Source: Gemmatimonadota bacterium
GTDB lineage: Bacteria; Gemmatimonadota; Gemmatimonadetes; Longimicrobiales; UBA6960
Direction of reading: 5' to 3'
NCBI GenBank assembly: GCA_022564535.1
Contig: JADFLD010000022.1
Span: 1-11,388, forward strand
DNA length: 11,388 nucleotides
Of the stretch, positions 1 to 6,186 are shown piece by piece. The first letter of the stretch is position 1. Each line of letters starts with the position of its first letter. The translations under genes were made by a program, and so were the position numbers. The notes under the pieces are model-generated. The model was given only the letters and a program-made list of their open reading frames with translations, was not told where the DNA came from and made no database searches.

Positions 1-2
1 AT

Positions 3-407
3 GCCGGTATTGCCGAAGATTAGGCCTTCGATGTTTCCCCATACGCGATTGCTTTAACCTCACGATTTATCGGTGAGCCGGATTCCTGGAATTTACCACG
101 AAAATACAAACATGCTTTTTCCGGATCCTCCGAGGATCGTGGGTATGCGACGATTCACGACGTTGGTTTTATCGCAAAGATCAAAGATGGTCAAAAAGGG
201 TTTAAAGTTTATATGGCCGGGGGATTGGGCGCTAAACCGCAGCTTGCCATTGTGGCCCACGATTTTATACCGGAATCTGAAGTCTAGAATGTGTCTAAAG
301 CTGCAAAAAATCTCTTTCATAAAACCGGCAATCGTAAAAATAAACATGCGGCGCGCCTGCGCTTTGTCCTTGCTCCAGATTATCATCCCGATAAGATCAC
401 TTTGTGA
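3..407 (+). pseudogene. Decayed 3' part of a siroheme nitrite/sulfite reductase
   Basis: Reading the plus strand in the frame of base 3 gives a protein that looks like the C-terminal half of ferredoxin-type nitrite/sulfite reductase (siroheme and 4Fe-4S): AGIAED, AFDVSPYA, LPRKYKHAFSGSSEDRG, then HDVGFIAKIKDGQKGFKVYM, AGGLGAKPQLA and, near the end, NRKNKHAARLRFVLA. The frame is broken by TAG at 21-23 and again at 285-287, with reductase-like sequence continuing in the same frame after each stop. A Ser codon (tcc) stands in FSGS where the family normally has an iron-sulfur Cys. The last recognisable residues are followed by TGA at 405-407, and the C-terminus looks ragged. The 5' part lies outside the window. 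I infer a pseudogene. A stretch of poor-quality sequence at a contig end would look the same. The DNA is visibly AT-richer than everything right of base 560, so it has a different origin or was joined artificially. Confidence 0.7.
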
Positions 408-2097
408 AACGCGGCCGGCTTCCCCCGACGAAACGGGTGCGGGCAATATAAACCACGGGACCTTTTTTAACCGGCAGGGAGAGGCTTATGTCAACCCGCT
501 TAAAGGTGATCCTATCGTTGATGATCACCCTCGTCATCGCCGCCACGACGGCCGCAGCTACCGGCTCGACCCGAACGCCCATGAACTCCGCGAGGTTGTC
601 GGTCGACATGTCGTAGGGTCGAATCGGATTGTCGTCCCTGTCCCGCGTGTAACTGTTGTCCGGATAGTACGTTTGGCCCAGCAACCACCGAATCAGCCCG
701 CGCTTCGGCTGCGCCATCGACACGACATAGCTGCCCCGCCCGTAGACGCGGCCCTCGTGCTCGAAACCGCGCGTCGCCCGATCAACGGTAATGCCCTGAC
801 CAAGCAGCTTGTTCACCATCTTCTGCATGGTGAGCGGGTCGTGCTGTTCCGCCGGGATCACGTACGCCTTCACGTCGCCATCGAGGCCGCGCTGCGTCTG
901 GCGGGAAGCCTTGTTGTAGGCGTTTCGAAGTACCGTTTCGCGGTTCTTCGCGGCGAGCTCGAGCGGAGAGAACGTCGCGATAATCTGTCGTTCGACGATG
1001 TCACGGACGCGCCACCACCCGCCCAACCAGGGGTTCGGGAAGGTGGTTTGGGCTTCGTACTCCGGGAACTGACGGGAGCCCCGCAACTGGTCAGGGTGCA
1101 CGAACAGCGGCGTGGCCAAGCGGGCACTCGCCGACTCGGTAAGCATTCCGGCGATGTTGTGGAACGGTGTGATCCAGTGGAAGCCGAAGTGCCCCCACCC
1201 CGAGTAGATCGCTGACCCGATGGCCCCCTGCAGATCGGCCTCATCCATCTTATACGCCATGTGCGCACCGTACCACGCCATCTCGCGCCAAACGAGAGGA
1301 TCGGCCTCCGGCCGGATCGGCTCCGCGTAGGGGGGCAGATAGATTCGCGCCGTGTAGGGGCCCATCTGGTGGTGATCGATGTAGGCTTGGGGCACGAAGT
1401 CTCGGAATATGATCGCGGCACCGTACTGCGACTCGACCGTATTCTGCATGAACGCGTCGCGGTTGTTGTCGTGGCCGATGTAGTGGTGATAGAGCTCAGG
1501 GGGGCCGGAGCCTTCGAACTCCGTGCCCAACCACCGGTTGTACCAATCGGTCACGATGATATTGCCGTCGGGGTTGAAGGCCGGTATCAGAATCGAGACC
1601 GTCTCATCGAGGATCTCTTCCATGCCGGCGTCCGTTCGTGTGGCGAACAGGTACACGACCTCGGCTGCGGTCTGGCTCGCGGCCACCTCGGTCGAGTGCA
1701 GCGCGTACGACTGGACGAAGACGACCTTGCTGTTCTCGATCGCGTCGTCGATCTGCCTCTGCGTGTGCCCCCTGGGGTCGGACAGAATCGCGTTCATCCG
1801 CCGGATCTCCTCCAGCTTGCCCAAGTTCTCGGGCGATGACACATAGATCACCAGGAACGGATTACCGAGCGTGGTCTCGCCGACGTGCTCGACGATGAGT
1901 CGGTCGCTCAAGACGCCAAGCGTGTCGTAGTACTCGACGAGGCGATCCCAGCGCGCGAGCTGGCGGTCGGCGCCCATCTGATGGCCGAAGAACTCCTCTG
2001 GCGATGGAATCTCCTGAGCCTCGCCCGTGGCGGGGCAAAGGAGTGTGGCGGCGAGAACGGCGAAGAGTGAGCGGACGATCGAACGGTGGGCCTTCAT
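397..2097 (-). CDS. Secreted M14-family zinc carboxypeptidase, C-terminally truncated
   Basis: An exported metallopeptidase of family M14 (carboxypeptidase A type), which would trim C-terminal residues from peptides outside the cytoplasm. Residues 1-27 form a Sec signal peptide ending GEA-Q. Zinc ligands are visible as H134 and E137 (YALHSTEVA) and a histidine of IDHHQMGPYTARIYLPPYAE (H242/H243). NNRD at 211-214 fits the substrate-binding Arg region, and LTES with E321 fits the catalytic glutamate. GAGGAG lies 7 bases before the ATG. The peptidase part ends around residue 513 (GVRVEPV). The last 53 residues (AAAVVAAMTR... to the stop at 397-399) are read antisense through the foreign left-hand segment and resemble nothing. 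Secreted relatives of this type that I know are usually several hundred residues longer, so the C-terminal domain is missing. The catalytic domain looks complete, but folding and stability are doubtful. The gene lies 70 bases downstream of the DksA-type gene. Confidence 0.85.
   Translation of the reverse strand: MKAHRSIVRSLFAVLAATLLCPATGEAQEIPSPEEFFGHQMGADRQLARWDRLVEYYDTLGVLSDRLIVEHVGETTLGNPFLVIYVSSPENLGKLEEIRRMNAILSDPRGHTQRQIDDAIENSKVVFVQSYALHSTEVAASQTAAEVVYLFATRTDAGMEEILDETVSILIPAFNPDGNIIVTDWYNRWLGTEFEGSGPPELYHHYIGHDNNRDAFMQNTVESQYGAAIIFRDFVPQAYIDHHQMGPYTARIYLPPYAEPIRPEADPLVWREMAWYGAHMAYKMDEADLQGAIGSAIYSGWGHFGFHWITPFHNIAGMLTESASARLATPLFVHPDQLRGSRQFPEYEAQTTFPNPWLGGWWRVRDIVERQIIATFSPLELAAKNRETVLRNAYNKASRQTQRGLDGDVKAYVIPAEQHDPLTMQKMVNKLLGQGITVDRATRGFEHEGRVYGRGSYVVSMAQPKRGLIRWLLGQTYYPDNSYTRDRDDNPIRPYDMSTDNLAEFMGVRVEPVAAAVVAAMTRVIINDRITFKRVDISLSLPVKKGPVVYIARTRFVGGSRPRFTK
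488..616 (+). pseudogene. 5' end of a secreted-protein gene cut by the junction
   Basis: ATG at 488 follows a good Shine-Dalgarno (GGGAGAGG, 476-485 region) and opens MSTRLKVILSLMITLVIAAT followed by TAAA, a textbook Sec signal peptide: one early Arg and Lys, a hydrophobic core and an Ala-rich end. After about base 560 the frame enters sequence that is antisense to the M14 peptidase and stops at 614-616, giving only 42 codons. I read this as the true start of an exported or periplasmic protein whose body has been removed by the junction. It lies about 80 bases downstream of the reductase remnant in the same direction, so the two were probably neighbours in the source genome. The mature protein is unknown. 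A chance open frame is possible, but the RBS plus signal peptide makes that less likely. Confidence 0.4.
545..570. other. Junction between two unrelated DNA segments
   Basis: Left of about base 560 all coding signal is on the plus strand (reductase remnant and a signal-peptide start) and the DNA is AT-rich. Right of it all coding signal is on the minus strand, GC-rich, and starts inside the M14 peptidase at its residues GVRVEPV. Both genes that meet here lose their continuation. No inverted repeats, target-site duplication, integrase or transposase were seen around the point. The sequence cannot tell a real deletion or insertion breakpoint from a chimeric assembly join. Confidence 0.6.
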
Positions 2098-2167
2098 GGA
2101 ATGACTCCTCGGAGCTTCGGCAGGGGATGACAGCGTAGGATTCCGACCGGCTGTTGTCTACTACTCC

Positions 2168-2521
2168 TCAAGTCACGCACCGGGCGCACTCCGGCGCCTC
2201 GGGGAACACGAAGAGTCTCTCGAAGCGGATCGGACCTCCACAAACCGCGCACTCACCGTAGGTTCGGTCTGGGAAACGAGCGAGCGCCTCGCGGATCTGG
2301 GAGAGCTGTACGACCTCTCGCTCCCTCAGTCCCCGCGAGAGGCTCTGGTTCTGAAGTGTGTCCATTCGAGAAAGGCGTCCTACGGCGCTTTGGTCCAGCT
2401 CGACTGGGCGCAGTGCCTGGTCCGTCACCTTCATGCTCTTCTGGAGTCGGCGCAGTTGTCGCTCGAGCTCGGCCTGGAGTTCATCGAGCTGGTCCGGCGA
2501 GAGATGGGAAGACGACGTCAT
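2168..2521 (-). CDS. DksA/TraR-type C4 zinc-finger protein
   Basis: A 117-residue protein with an N-terminal helical part (residues 8-35 and 60-82, rich in Leu, Arg, Glu and Gln, likely coiled coil) and a C-terminal four-cysteine zinc finger: C91 and C94 in ECAVCGG, C112 and C115 in ECARCVT. This is the DksA/TraR layout. The family binds RNA polymerase through the secondary channel and modulates promoters, usually with ppGpp. It is shorter than E. coli DksA (151 residues) and closer to the short DksA/TraR-like proteins, and the DxxDxA acidic tip is not obvious (EL-DQSA at 41-46 may stand in for it). The ATG lies 66 bases after the mmuM stop with only a weak RBS (gagcgggg). Its role as a global regulator versus a local one cannot be decided from this window. 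Confidence 0.85.
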   Translation of the reverse strand: MTSSSHLSPDQLDELQAELERQLRRLQKSMKVTDQALRPVELDQSAVGRLSRMDTLQNQSLSRGLREREVVQLSQIREALARFPDRTYGECAVCGGPIRFERLFVFPEAPECARCVT

Positions 2522-2587
2522 CCCCGCTCGGCCCGGCCCAATCTGTCCATCACCACCTCCCGGCGATCTCGGTCTTCGGGTGTCGCG

Positions 2588-3562
2588 CTACCCATCTGCT
2601 GCAGCGGCCGAGAAATCTCCACCCTCGATCTCACCGCGCAACTCCGAAATCGATTCCGGTCCGATCCTGCAACATCCCCCGACAATACGCGCGCCTGCCT
2701 CCAACGCGCCCTGGACCCCCTCGAACCACGGCATCGTCGGAGGCGATTCGAGCCAACTCTTCGTCCCGGCGTCATAAGTCTCGCCCGAATTCGGATACGC
2801 GATCAGGGGCAGATCGGTCGCCGCGCGGGCCCTTCCCATGAGCTCGGCCATGTGCCCAGGCTGCGAGCAGTTCGCTCCAATCGCCGCGACCCGATCGTGT
2901 TCGGCGCAAGCGCGGACGGCCTTCTCGAAGCTCGAGCCGTCGCGCAACTGCCCCCCATTCTCGCAACTGAAGCTCATCCACGCCCAGACGCCCGCGTGGT
3001 CGTCCAGAATTCCCAGTAGAACTTCAGCCTCCTCTAGGCTCGGGATCGTCTCACACGCCATCACATCTACGCCGCTTGCCGCGAGCAATCCGAACCTTCG
3101 CCTATGGAAGGCGTCGAGAACCGAAACGTCCACACCGTAGCGCCCCTCGTACTCAGAGCCGTCCGCGAGATACGCGCCGTAAGGGCCCACACTCGCCGCG
3201 ACCAGCGGTTCTAGCCGGTCCGCTGCATTCCGGGTACCCACCCGAAACGCATCGCGTGCCTCGAGCGCGAGCTCCGACGAGCGTCGCATCAGATGCTCCG
3301 CCTCTGCCTCGGTCATCCCGGCTGCTGCGAAGCCTTCGAAGCTCGCCTGGTAGCTCGCCGTGGTGATGCAGTCCGCGCCGGCGTTCAGATAGTCGACGTG
3401 GACCCGTCGGATTGCATCCGGTTCTTCGCTGAGGAGTCGGGCCGACCACAGTGCCGTGTCGAGAACGTGCCCGCGCCCCTCCAACGCCGTCGCGAGCCCA
3501 CCGTCCAGTATGACGACCCCCTGATGAAGCAGAATACGCTCGAACGGATTCAGGTCAGCCAC
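2588..3562 (-). CDS. mmuM: Homocysteine S-methyltransferase (MmuM-like)
   Basis: Transfers a methyl group from S-methylmethionine or S-adenosylmethionine to homocysteine, making methionine in the cytosol. The protein has the Pfam S-methyl_trans barrel signatures: VILDGGLATALE near the start, VGPYGAYLADGSEYEGRYG in the middle, ACETIPSLEEAEVL, IGANCSQP and, near the end, VGGCCRIGP. The Cys of GANC and the CC pair are the three zinc ligands that activate the homocysteine thiol. The length of about 324 residues fits YagD/MmuM. I choose GTG at 3562 because the family starts close to the NPFERIL...LDGG segment and the GTG overlaps the DinB stop (GTGGCTGA), which suggests coupling. ATG at 3595 (11 residues longer) is the alternative, and neither has a convincing RBS. 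The frame stays open to 3769, but that part is antisense-free shadow of the DinB gene and has no family similarity. Confidence 0.9.
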   Translation of the reverse strand: MADLNPFERILLHQGVVILDGGLATALEGRGHVLDTALWSARLLSEEPDAIRRVHVDYLNAGADCITTASYQASFEGFAAAGMTEAEAEHLMRRSSELALEARDAFRVGTRNAADRLEPLVAASVGPYGAYLADGSEYEGRYGVDVSVLDAFHRRRFGLLAASGVDVMACETIPSLEEAEVLLGILDDHAGVWAWMSFSCENGGQLRDGSSFEKAVRACAEHDRVAAIGANCSQPGHMAELMGRARAATDLPLIAYPNSGETYDAGTKSWLESPPTMPWFEGVQGALEAGARIVGGCCRIGPESISELRGEIEGGDFSAAAADG

Positions 3563-4136
3563 TCCAGGGAGGAACGACCGAGTTCGCACGGGCATAGGCG
3601 ATGCTCTGCCCCAGATGTTCGTGCATGTGAACCACGGCCCGAATCCATACGTCGCCGACCGTCGTGGGTGAGCCCAAGACGACCTCGCGGTCGAGGGCTC
3701 CGACACTCTCCTCCATCGACGCGAGGAAGAATCGGAACGAGTCGTCCAAGGCTGTGAGCATCTGGTCACGGCTCATCGTTCGATCCTGATAGGCCCTGAA
3801 GGTCGCCACGTCGTCGGTAACGCCGGTCTCGTCGGGAGCTGGCCAACCCATGAGCGACGGCACGTAGTAGTTATCCGCCGCGATGTGTATGTAGACCTCG
3901 GACACCGAGCGGACGCCGTCCATCGGGCGCCACGCCAGGTCTCCCTCCGGCATCGCCTCGGCCAGCGCACTGAACTTGTCGTGCAGCGTCACCACGGTGC
4001 TCCGCAGATCGGCAAGATGCAGTTCGGCAGGAGACGTGGACGCTTGGTCGAGCGACTCGCGAGCCTCCGGCGGCGAGCATGCCACGGTAAGGCCCGCGAG
4101 AAGGATGATCGTTAGCCAGGATCTGGATGCGCGCAT
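3555..4136 (-). CDS. DinB-family lipoprotein
   Basis: A 193-residue DinB/YfiT-like four-helix-bundle protein. DinB folds commonly bind a metal through three histidines. Here H84 (VYIHIAADNYY) and H170/H174 (VVHMHEHLGQ, an HxxxH with an extra His at 172) are in the right places. Many members of the superfamily are thiol-dependent transferases, but substrates are mostly unknown. Residues 1-20 form a lipoprotein signal, MRASRSWLTIILLAGLTVAC, with lipobox TVAC, so it is probably anchored at the outer face of a membrane. That is less usual for DinB proteins. ATG at 4136 is preferred over ATG at 4175: CCGGAG lies 8 bases upstream and the lipobox then sits at the normal position. It starts 69 bases after the SRPBCC stop, and its 3' end overlaps the mmuM start. 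Confidence 0.85.
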   Translation of the reverse strand: MRASRSWLTIILLAGLTVACSPPEARESLDQASTSPAELHLADLRSTVVTLHDKFSALAEAMPEGDLAWRPMDGVRSVSEVYIHIAADNYYVPSLMGWPAPDETGVTDDVATFRAYQDRTMSRDQMLTALDDSFRFFLASMEESVGALDREVVLGSPTTVGDVWIRAVVHMHEHLGQSIAYARANSVVPPWSG

Positions 4137-4205
4137 AAAGAGAACTCCGGAGGTGGCAGACCCAGGAACTTTCACCGACTCGCCTCGCGAGGCAATCAGG
4201 TCCCG

Positions 4206-4667
4206 CTAGGCCGCCAGCAACTCCATCAGTTCGCCGAGTTCCTCGGTCCATCCGTCGGTGTTCTGCTTGTGATGCAGATCGGTGCGGAAGCCGCTCTCGC
4301 GGAGGAAGAGGGTCGTCCCCCCGTCGTCCCGTGGGGTCAGCTCCCATTCGACCGTCGTCGAGGGCGCCTCCGCGAACGCCACGTCGGGCTCGTGCACCCA
4401 ACTCCACACGAAGCGGCGCGGTGGTTCCACGACATCGACCCTCAAGGCGTATCGACCATGCTCATCCCAAATCATCGCCCCCTCGTAGCCGGGAACGAGC
4501 TCGAGGTCCGTCTCGTGACCGAACCACTTCGACAACTCGGCGGGGTCGGTGATCGCTCGCCAGACCCTGTCCGGAGACGCTTCGAGCTCGATCTTCCGCT
4601 CGATCTTCCGCTCCTCGGGCATCGTCGTGCTCCCAGCATGGTCCGTCATGGTCGTCTCCTCACGCAT
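4206..4667 (-). CDS. SRPBCC (AHSA1-like, START/Bet v1) domain protein
   Basis: A helix-grip domain of the activator-of-Hsp90 homologue type with a hydrophobic ligand pocket: IERKIELEASPDRVWRAITD (residues 22-41), LSKWFG (45-50), FVWSWVHEP (86-94), STTVEWELTP (103-112), TTLFLRESGF (118-127) and a C-terminal helix from DGWTEELGEL. Such proteins bind or transform small hydrophobic molecules, and the actual ligand is unknown. The gene directly follows arsR, a very common pairing in which the ArsR-type regulator controls its SRPBCC partner. Three in-frame ATGs compete: 4685 (overlapping arsR by 26 bases), 4667 (overlap ATGCGTGA, GAGGAG 6 bases upstream) and 4649 (after the arsR stop, also with GAGGAG 6 bases upstream). 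I chose 4667, and 4649 is equally credible. The N-terminal 20 residues are low-complexity and carry small tandem duplications. Confidence 0.9.
   Translation of the reverse strand: MREETTMTDHAGSTTMPEERKIERKIELEASPDRVWRAITDPAELSKWFGHETDLELVPGYEGAMIWDEHGRYALRVDVVEPPRRFVWSWVHEPDVAFAEAPSTTVEWELTPRDDGGTTLFLRESGFRTDLHHKQNTDGWTEELGELMELLAA
4589..4612 (-). repeat. 12-bp perfect tandem duplication within the SRPBCC gene
   Basis: CGATCTTCCGCT occurs twice in a row on the plus strand. In the protein this gives the repeat ERKIERKI just before the first beta strand. It is in frame and adds four residues to the linker, so it is probably harmless replication slippage. Confidence 0.9.
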
Positions 4668-4685
4668 GATCGTCTCCTCGCTCAT
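4650..4685 (-). repeat. Duplicated RBS-plus-start cassette at the SRPBCC start
   Basis: On the minus strand two 18-base units, ATGAGCGAGGAGACGATC and ATGCGTGAGGAGACGACC, follow each other with 15 of 18 bases equal, and a third ATG comes next at 4649. Each unit carries a start codon and a GAGGAG that serves the next ATG. The second unit also contains the arsR TGA stop (4660-4662). The result is tandem translation starts at the arsR/SRPBCC boundary. Confidence 0.75.
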
Positions 4686-4992
4686 GGCCTTCTTCCCTCA
4701 GATGTGAACGCAGTCGGTCGAGACGGTCGTCCCACTCGGCCTCGTACGGTGCCAGCCAGTCGTTCACCTCTCGGAGCGGTTCGGCGGACAGCAGGTGAAT
4801 CCGTTCCCTGCCCAGGACACGCTTCTCGATCAGTCCCGCCTCCTCGAGGATGTCCAGGTGCTTCGTCACCGCCTGCCGACTCATGGTGAGGGGTCGGGCC
4901 AGAACCGAGACCGAGAGGGCTCCCTCGGTGCGGAGTCGCTCGAGGATGCCCCTTCGGGTCTCATCCCCCCCGGCGGCGAAGACATCGGACAT
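4660..4992 (-). CDS. ArsR-type winged-helix transcriptional regulator
   Basis: A 110-residue regulator of the ArsR superfamily, SdpR/YczG-like branch. It opens MSDVFAAGGDETRRGILERL, the usual first helix, followed by the recognition helix region LARPLTMSRQAVTKHLDILE (31-50) and the wing LIEKRVLGRERIHLL (54-68). It has no metal-binding CxC motif, so it is not an arsenic or cadmium sensor of the classic type. The C-terminal helix LAPYEAEWDDRLDRLRSHL probably dimerises. ATG at 4992 is chosen because it matches the family start. The frame is open back to 5079, but that extension would read through the dyad and has no family similarity. No Shine-Dalgarno precedes 4992, only the dyad arm, so the mRNA may be leaderless. 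It overlaps the SRPBCC gene downstream and very likely represses its own operon. Confidence 0.9.
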   Translation of the reverse strand: MSDVFAAGGDETRRGILERLRTEGALSVSVLARPLTMSRQAVTKHLDILEEAGLIEKRVLGRERIHLLSAEPLREVNDWLAPYEAEWDDRLDRLRSHLREEGHERGDDHA

Positions 4993-4994
4993 CG

Positions 4995-5026
4995 CTTGAT
5001 ATGCAACTAAAAGGTTGCATATCAAG
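4995..5026 (-). promoter_or_regulatory. Perfect 13-bp dyad, probable ArsR operator over the promoter
   Basis: CTTGATATGCAAC (4995-5007) and GTTGCATATCAAG (5014-5026) are perfect inverted copies separated by six bases. The dyad ends two bases before the arsR ATG. Read on the minus strand it contains TTGATA, then 17 bases, then ATATCA, so a -35-like and a weak -10-like hexamer both lie inside it and a dimer bound there would block RNA polymerase. The position and perfect symmetry fit autorepression by the adjacent ArsR protein. The hexamers and the leaderless reading are inference. The 18-AT-base content makes a terminator hairpin unlikely, and no T-run follows. Confidence 0.75.
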
Positions 5027-5083
5027 ACGCCACACCCGCCCGAATCGGAAGTGTGCCGAGCAAGAGAACCGACCCCCAACGAG

Positions 5084-5117
5084 AAAACGGGCCGTCCCGA
5101 TAACTCGGGACGGCCCG
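5084..5117 (-). terminator. Rho-independent terminator of the cold-shock gene
   Basis: CGGGCCGTCCCGA (5088-5100) and TCGGGACGGCCCG (5105-5117) form a perfect 13-bp GC-rich stem with a four-base loop. On the minus strand it is followed by TTTTCTCGTT. It begins 26 bases after the cold-shock stop codon and separates that gene from the arsR operon. Confidence 0.88.
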
Positions 5118-5143
5118 CATCTATTTACTACGGAACGGTCTAC

Positions 5144-5350
5144 TTAAACCGCGATGACGTTCTCCGCCGCGGGGCCTTTGGCTCCCTGGACGATGTCGAA
5201 CTCCACCGTAGCGCCCTCAGCGAGGCTCTTGAAGCCCTCGGCCTGAATGGCACTGTGGTGTACGAAGCAGTCCTTGCTACCGTCCTCCGGCGTAATGAAG
5301 CCGAAGCCCTTCTGATCATTGAACCACTTCACGGTTCCCCTGGTACGCAT
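5144..5350 (-). CDS. Cold-shock domain protein (CspA family)
   Basis: A 68-residue single OB-fold protein that binds single-stranded RNA and DNA and melts mRNA secondary structure. It has [20 protein letters not shown] with RNP1 KGFGFI at 14-19 and RNP2 CFVHHSAI at 28-35, and it ends [10 protein letters not shown], all normal for the family. The usual Val or Ile before FVHH is Cys here. ATG at 5350 gives the standard start and has AAGGGAG 8 bases upstream. The in-frame codons back to 5422 are not family sequence. It looks monocistronic: it has its own terminator 26 bases downstream and the terminator-like hairpin of the preceding gene upstream. Whether it is cold-induced or constitutive cannot be seen from the short 5' region. 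Confidence 0.95.
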   Translation of the reverse strand: MRTRGTVKWFNDQKGFGFITPEDGSKDCFVHHSAIQAEGFKSLAEGATVEFDIVQGAKGPAAENVIAV

Positions 5351-5418
5351 CACTCGCGCTCCCTTAATGTTGCGATCGTCGGAGTTCGGGCGACCCGTTC
5401 CTGTACCGACCACATGTG

Positions 5419-5448
5419 ACAAAAACTAGATCCGAACCACTGTTCGGA
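5419..5448 (-). terminator. Possible terminator of the GGDEF-cyclophilin operon
   Basis: On the minus strand TCCGAAC (5448-5442), a four-base loop and GTTCGGA (5437-5431) form a 7-bp perfect hairpin followed by TCTAGTTTTTGTC. It lies about 80 bases after the cyclophilin stop. The T-run starts five bases after the stem, so it may be weak. The same DNA could also hold a cold-shock promoter. Confidence 0.5.
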
Positions 5449-5526
5449 CCCTGCAACTGTCGCAGGCGAGGCGCCCCACGTCAACCACCCCTCATGGCGG
5501 TCATCCCGGGGGGTGAAATGTTATCG

Positions 5527-6186
5527 TCATCTCGAGTCGGGCACGACCCGCACCGTCATGATCGAATCGAGCAGCGGATACCGACGATCGAGGAAAGGAT
5601 TGCCCACGCCGGAGATCGAATCCTCCCACTCCATGGGCTCGTCTCCGTAGCCCGAGTACAGCGCGTCGACCGCCTCCATGCCACGCGAGACGCGTCCCAC
5701 GGGAGGGAATCCGAGGACACCATTCCAGAGCAGGTCATCGAGATTGTCGTTGTCGGATCGATTGATGAAGAGGATGGTCGACCGGGTGTTGGGTCCGCCC
5801 CGCGCGAAGCTCACCGTCCCCCGTACGTTGCTCTCGTGCACCGGCTCGTCCGGAATCGTGGACTGGATCCATGCGGAGTCGAGCGCGGGCCGGCCGCTGT
5901 ACCCGAACTGTGCGTACCGATCGTTTACACGGTAGATGCGCGCGCCGTCCCAGAAACCGTTCCGCGCCAACTCGTAGACTCGATCGACGGCGATCGGCGA
6001 CCAGGCCCGATAAAACGCGATCTCCACGTCGCCTGCACTCGTTTCGAACGCGACGAGGAACGAGTCCGGAGCCTCCCCCCCCAACGCGGCCGGGTCTCCG
6101 CGACCCTCACCGTCGCCACACCCGCTGCCCAGGAAAGCAAACACGGCAAGCGCGCCACACATGGGCAGCCGCCGACCAGAGTGCAT
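5527..6186 (-). CDS. Cyclophilin-type peptidyl-prolyl isomerase, putative lipoprotein
   Basis: A 219-residue exported protein with a cyclophilin domain from about residue 43: FETSAGDVEIAFYRAWSPIA (48-67), ARIYRVNDRYAQFG (82-95), ESNVRGTVSFARGG (118-131), STILFINRSDNDNLD (136-150) and GVLGFPPVGRVSRGMEAVD (156-174). The catalytic Arg of the FHRV motif is kept (R86). The glutamines expected in MxQG and SQFFI appear replaced (F94, I138 in my hand alignment), so isomerase activity may be reduced. Residues 1-23 form a signal ending LGSGC, a slightly irregular lipobox, which suggests a lipid anchor at C23 followed by a Gly/Asp-rich linker. ATG at 6186 shares a base with the stop of the GGDEF gene (TGATG), and GGAAG lies 6 bases upstream. 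This decides the start over ATG at 6210 and points to coupled translation. Confidence 0.88.
   Translation of the reverse strand: MHSGRRLPMCGALAVFAFLGSGCGDGEGRGDPAALGGEAPDSFLVAFETSAGDVEIAFYRAWSPIAVDRVYELARNGFWDGARIYRVNDRYAQFGYSGRPALDSAWIQSTIPDEPVHESNVRGTVSFARGGPNTRSTILFINRSDNDNLDDLLWNGVLGFPPVGRVSRGMEAVDALYSGYGDEPMEWEDSISGVGNPFLDRRYPLLDSIMTVRVVPDSR

Noticed and set aside
73..1215. A 380-codon plus-strand open frame at the left end
   Set aside because: It spans the reductase remnant out of frame and then runs antisense to the M14 peptidase. Its residues are Arg/Val-rich shadow sequence with no domain, and the real reductase signal is in a different plus frame.
1261..1839. A 192-codon plus-strand frame inside the M14 gene
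   Set aside because: Antisense shadow, rich in Arg/Val/Asp, with no RBS or family motif. The minus strand has the zinc-ligand motifs.
4995..5026. The arsR dyad as a transcription terminator
   Set aside because: The stem is AT-rich, no T-run follows on either strand and a strong GC-rich terminator already lies just upstream at 5084-5117.
4993..5079. A 29-residue N-terminal extension of the ArsR regulator
   Set aside because: It would translate through the perfect dyad and does not match the family start MSDVFAAGGDETRRG.
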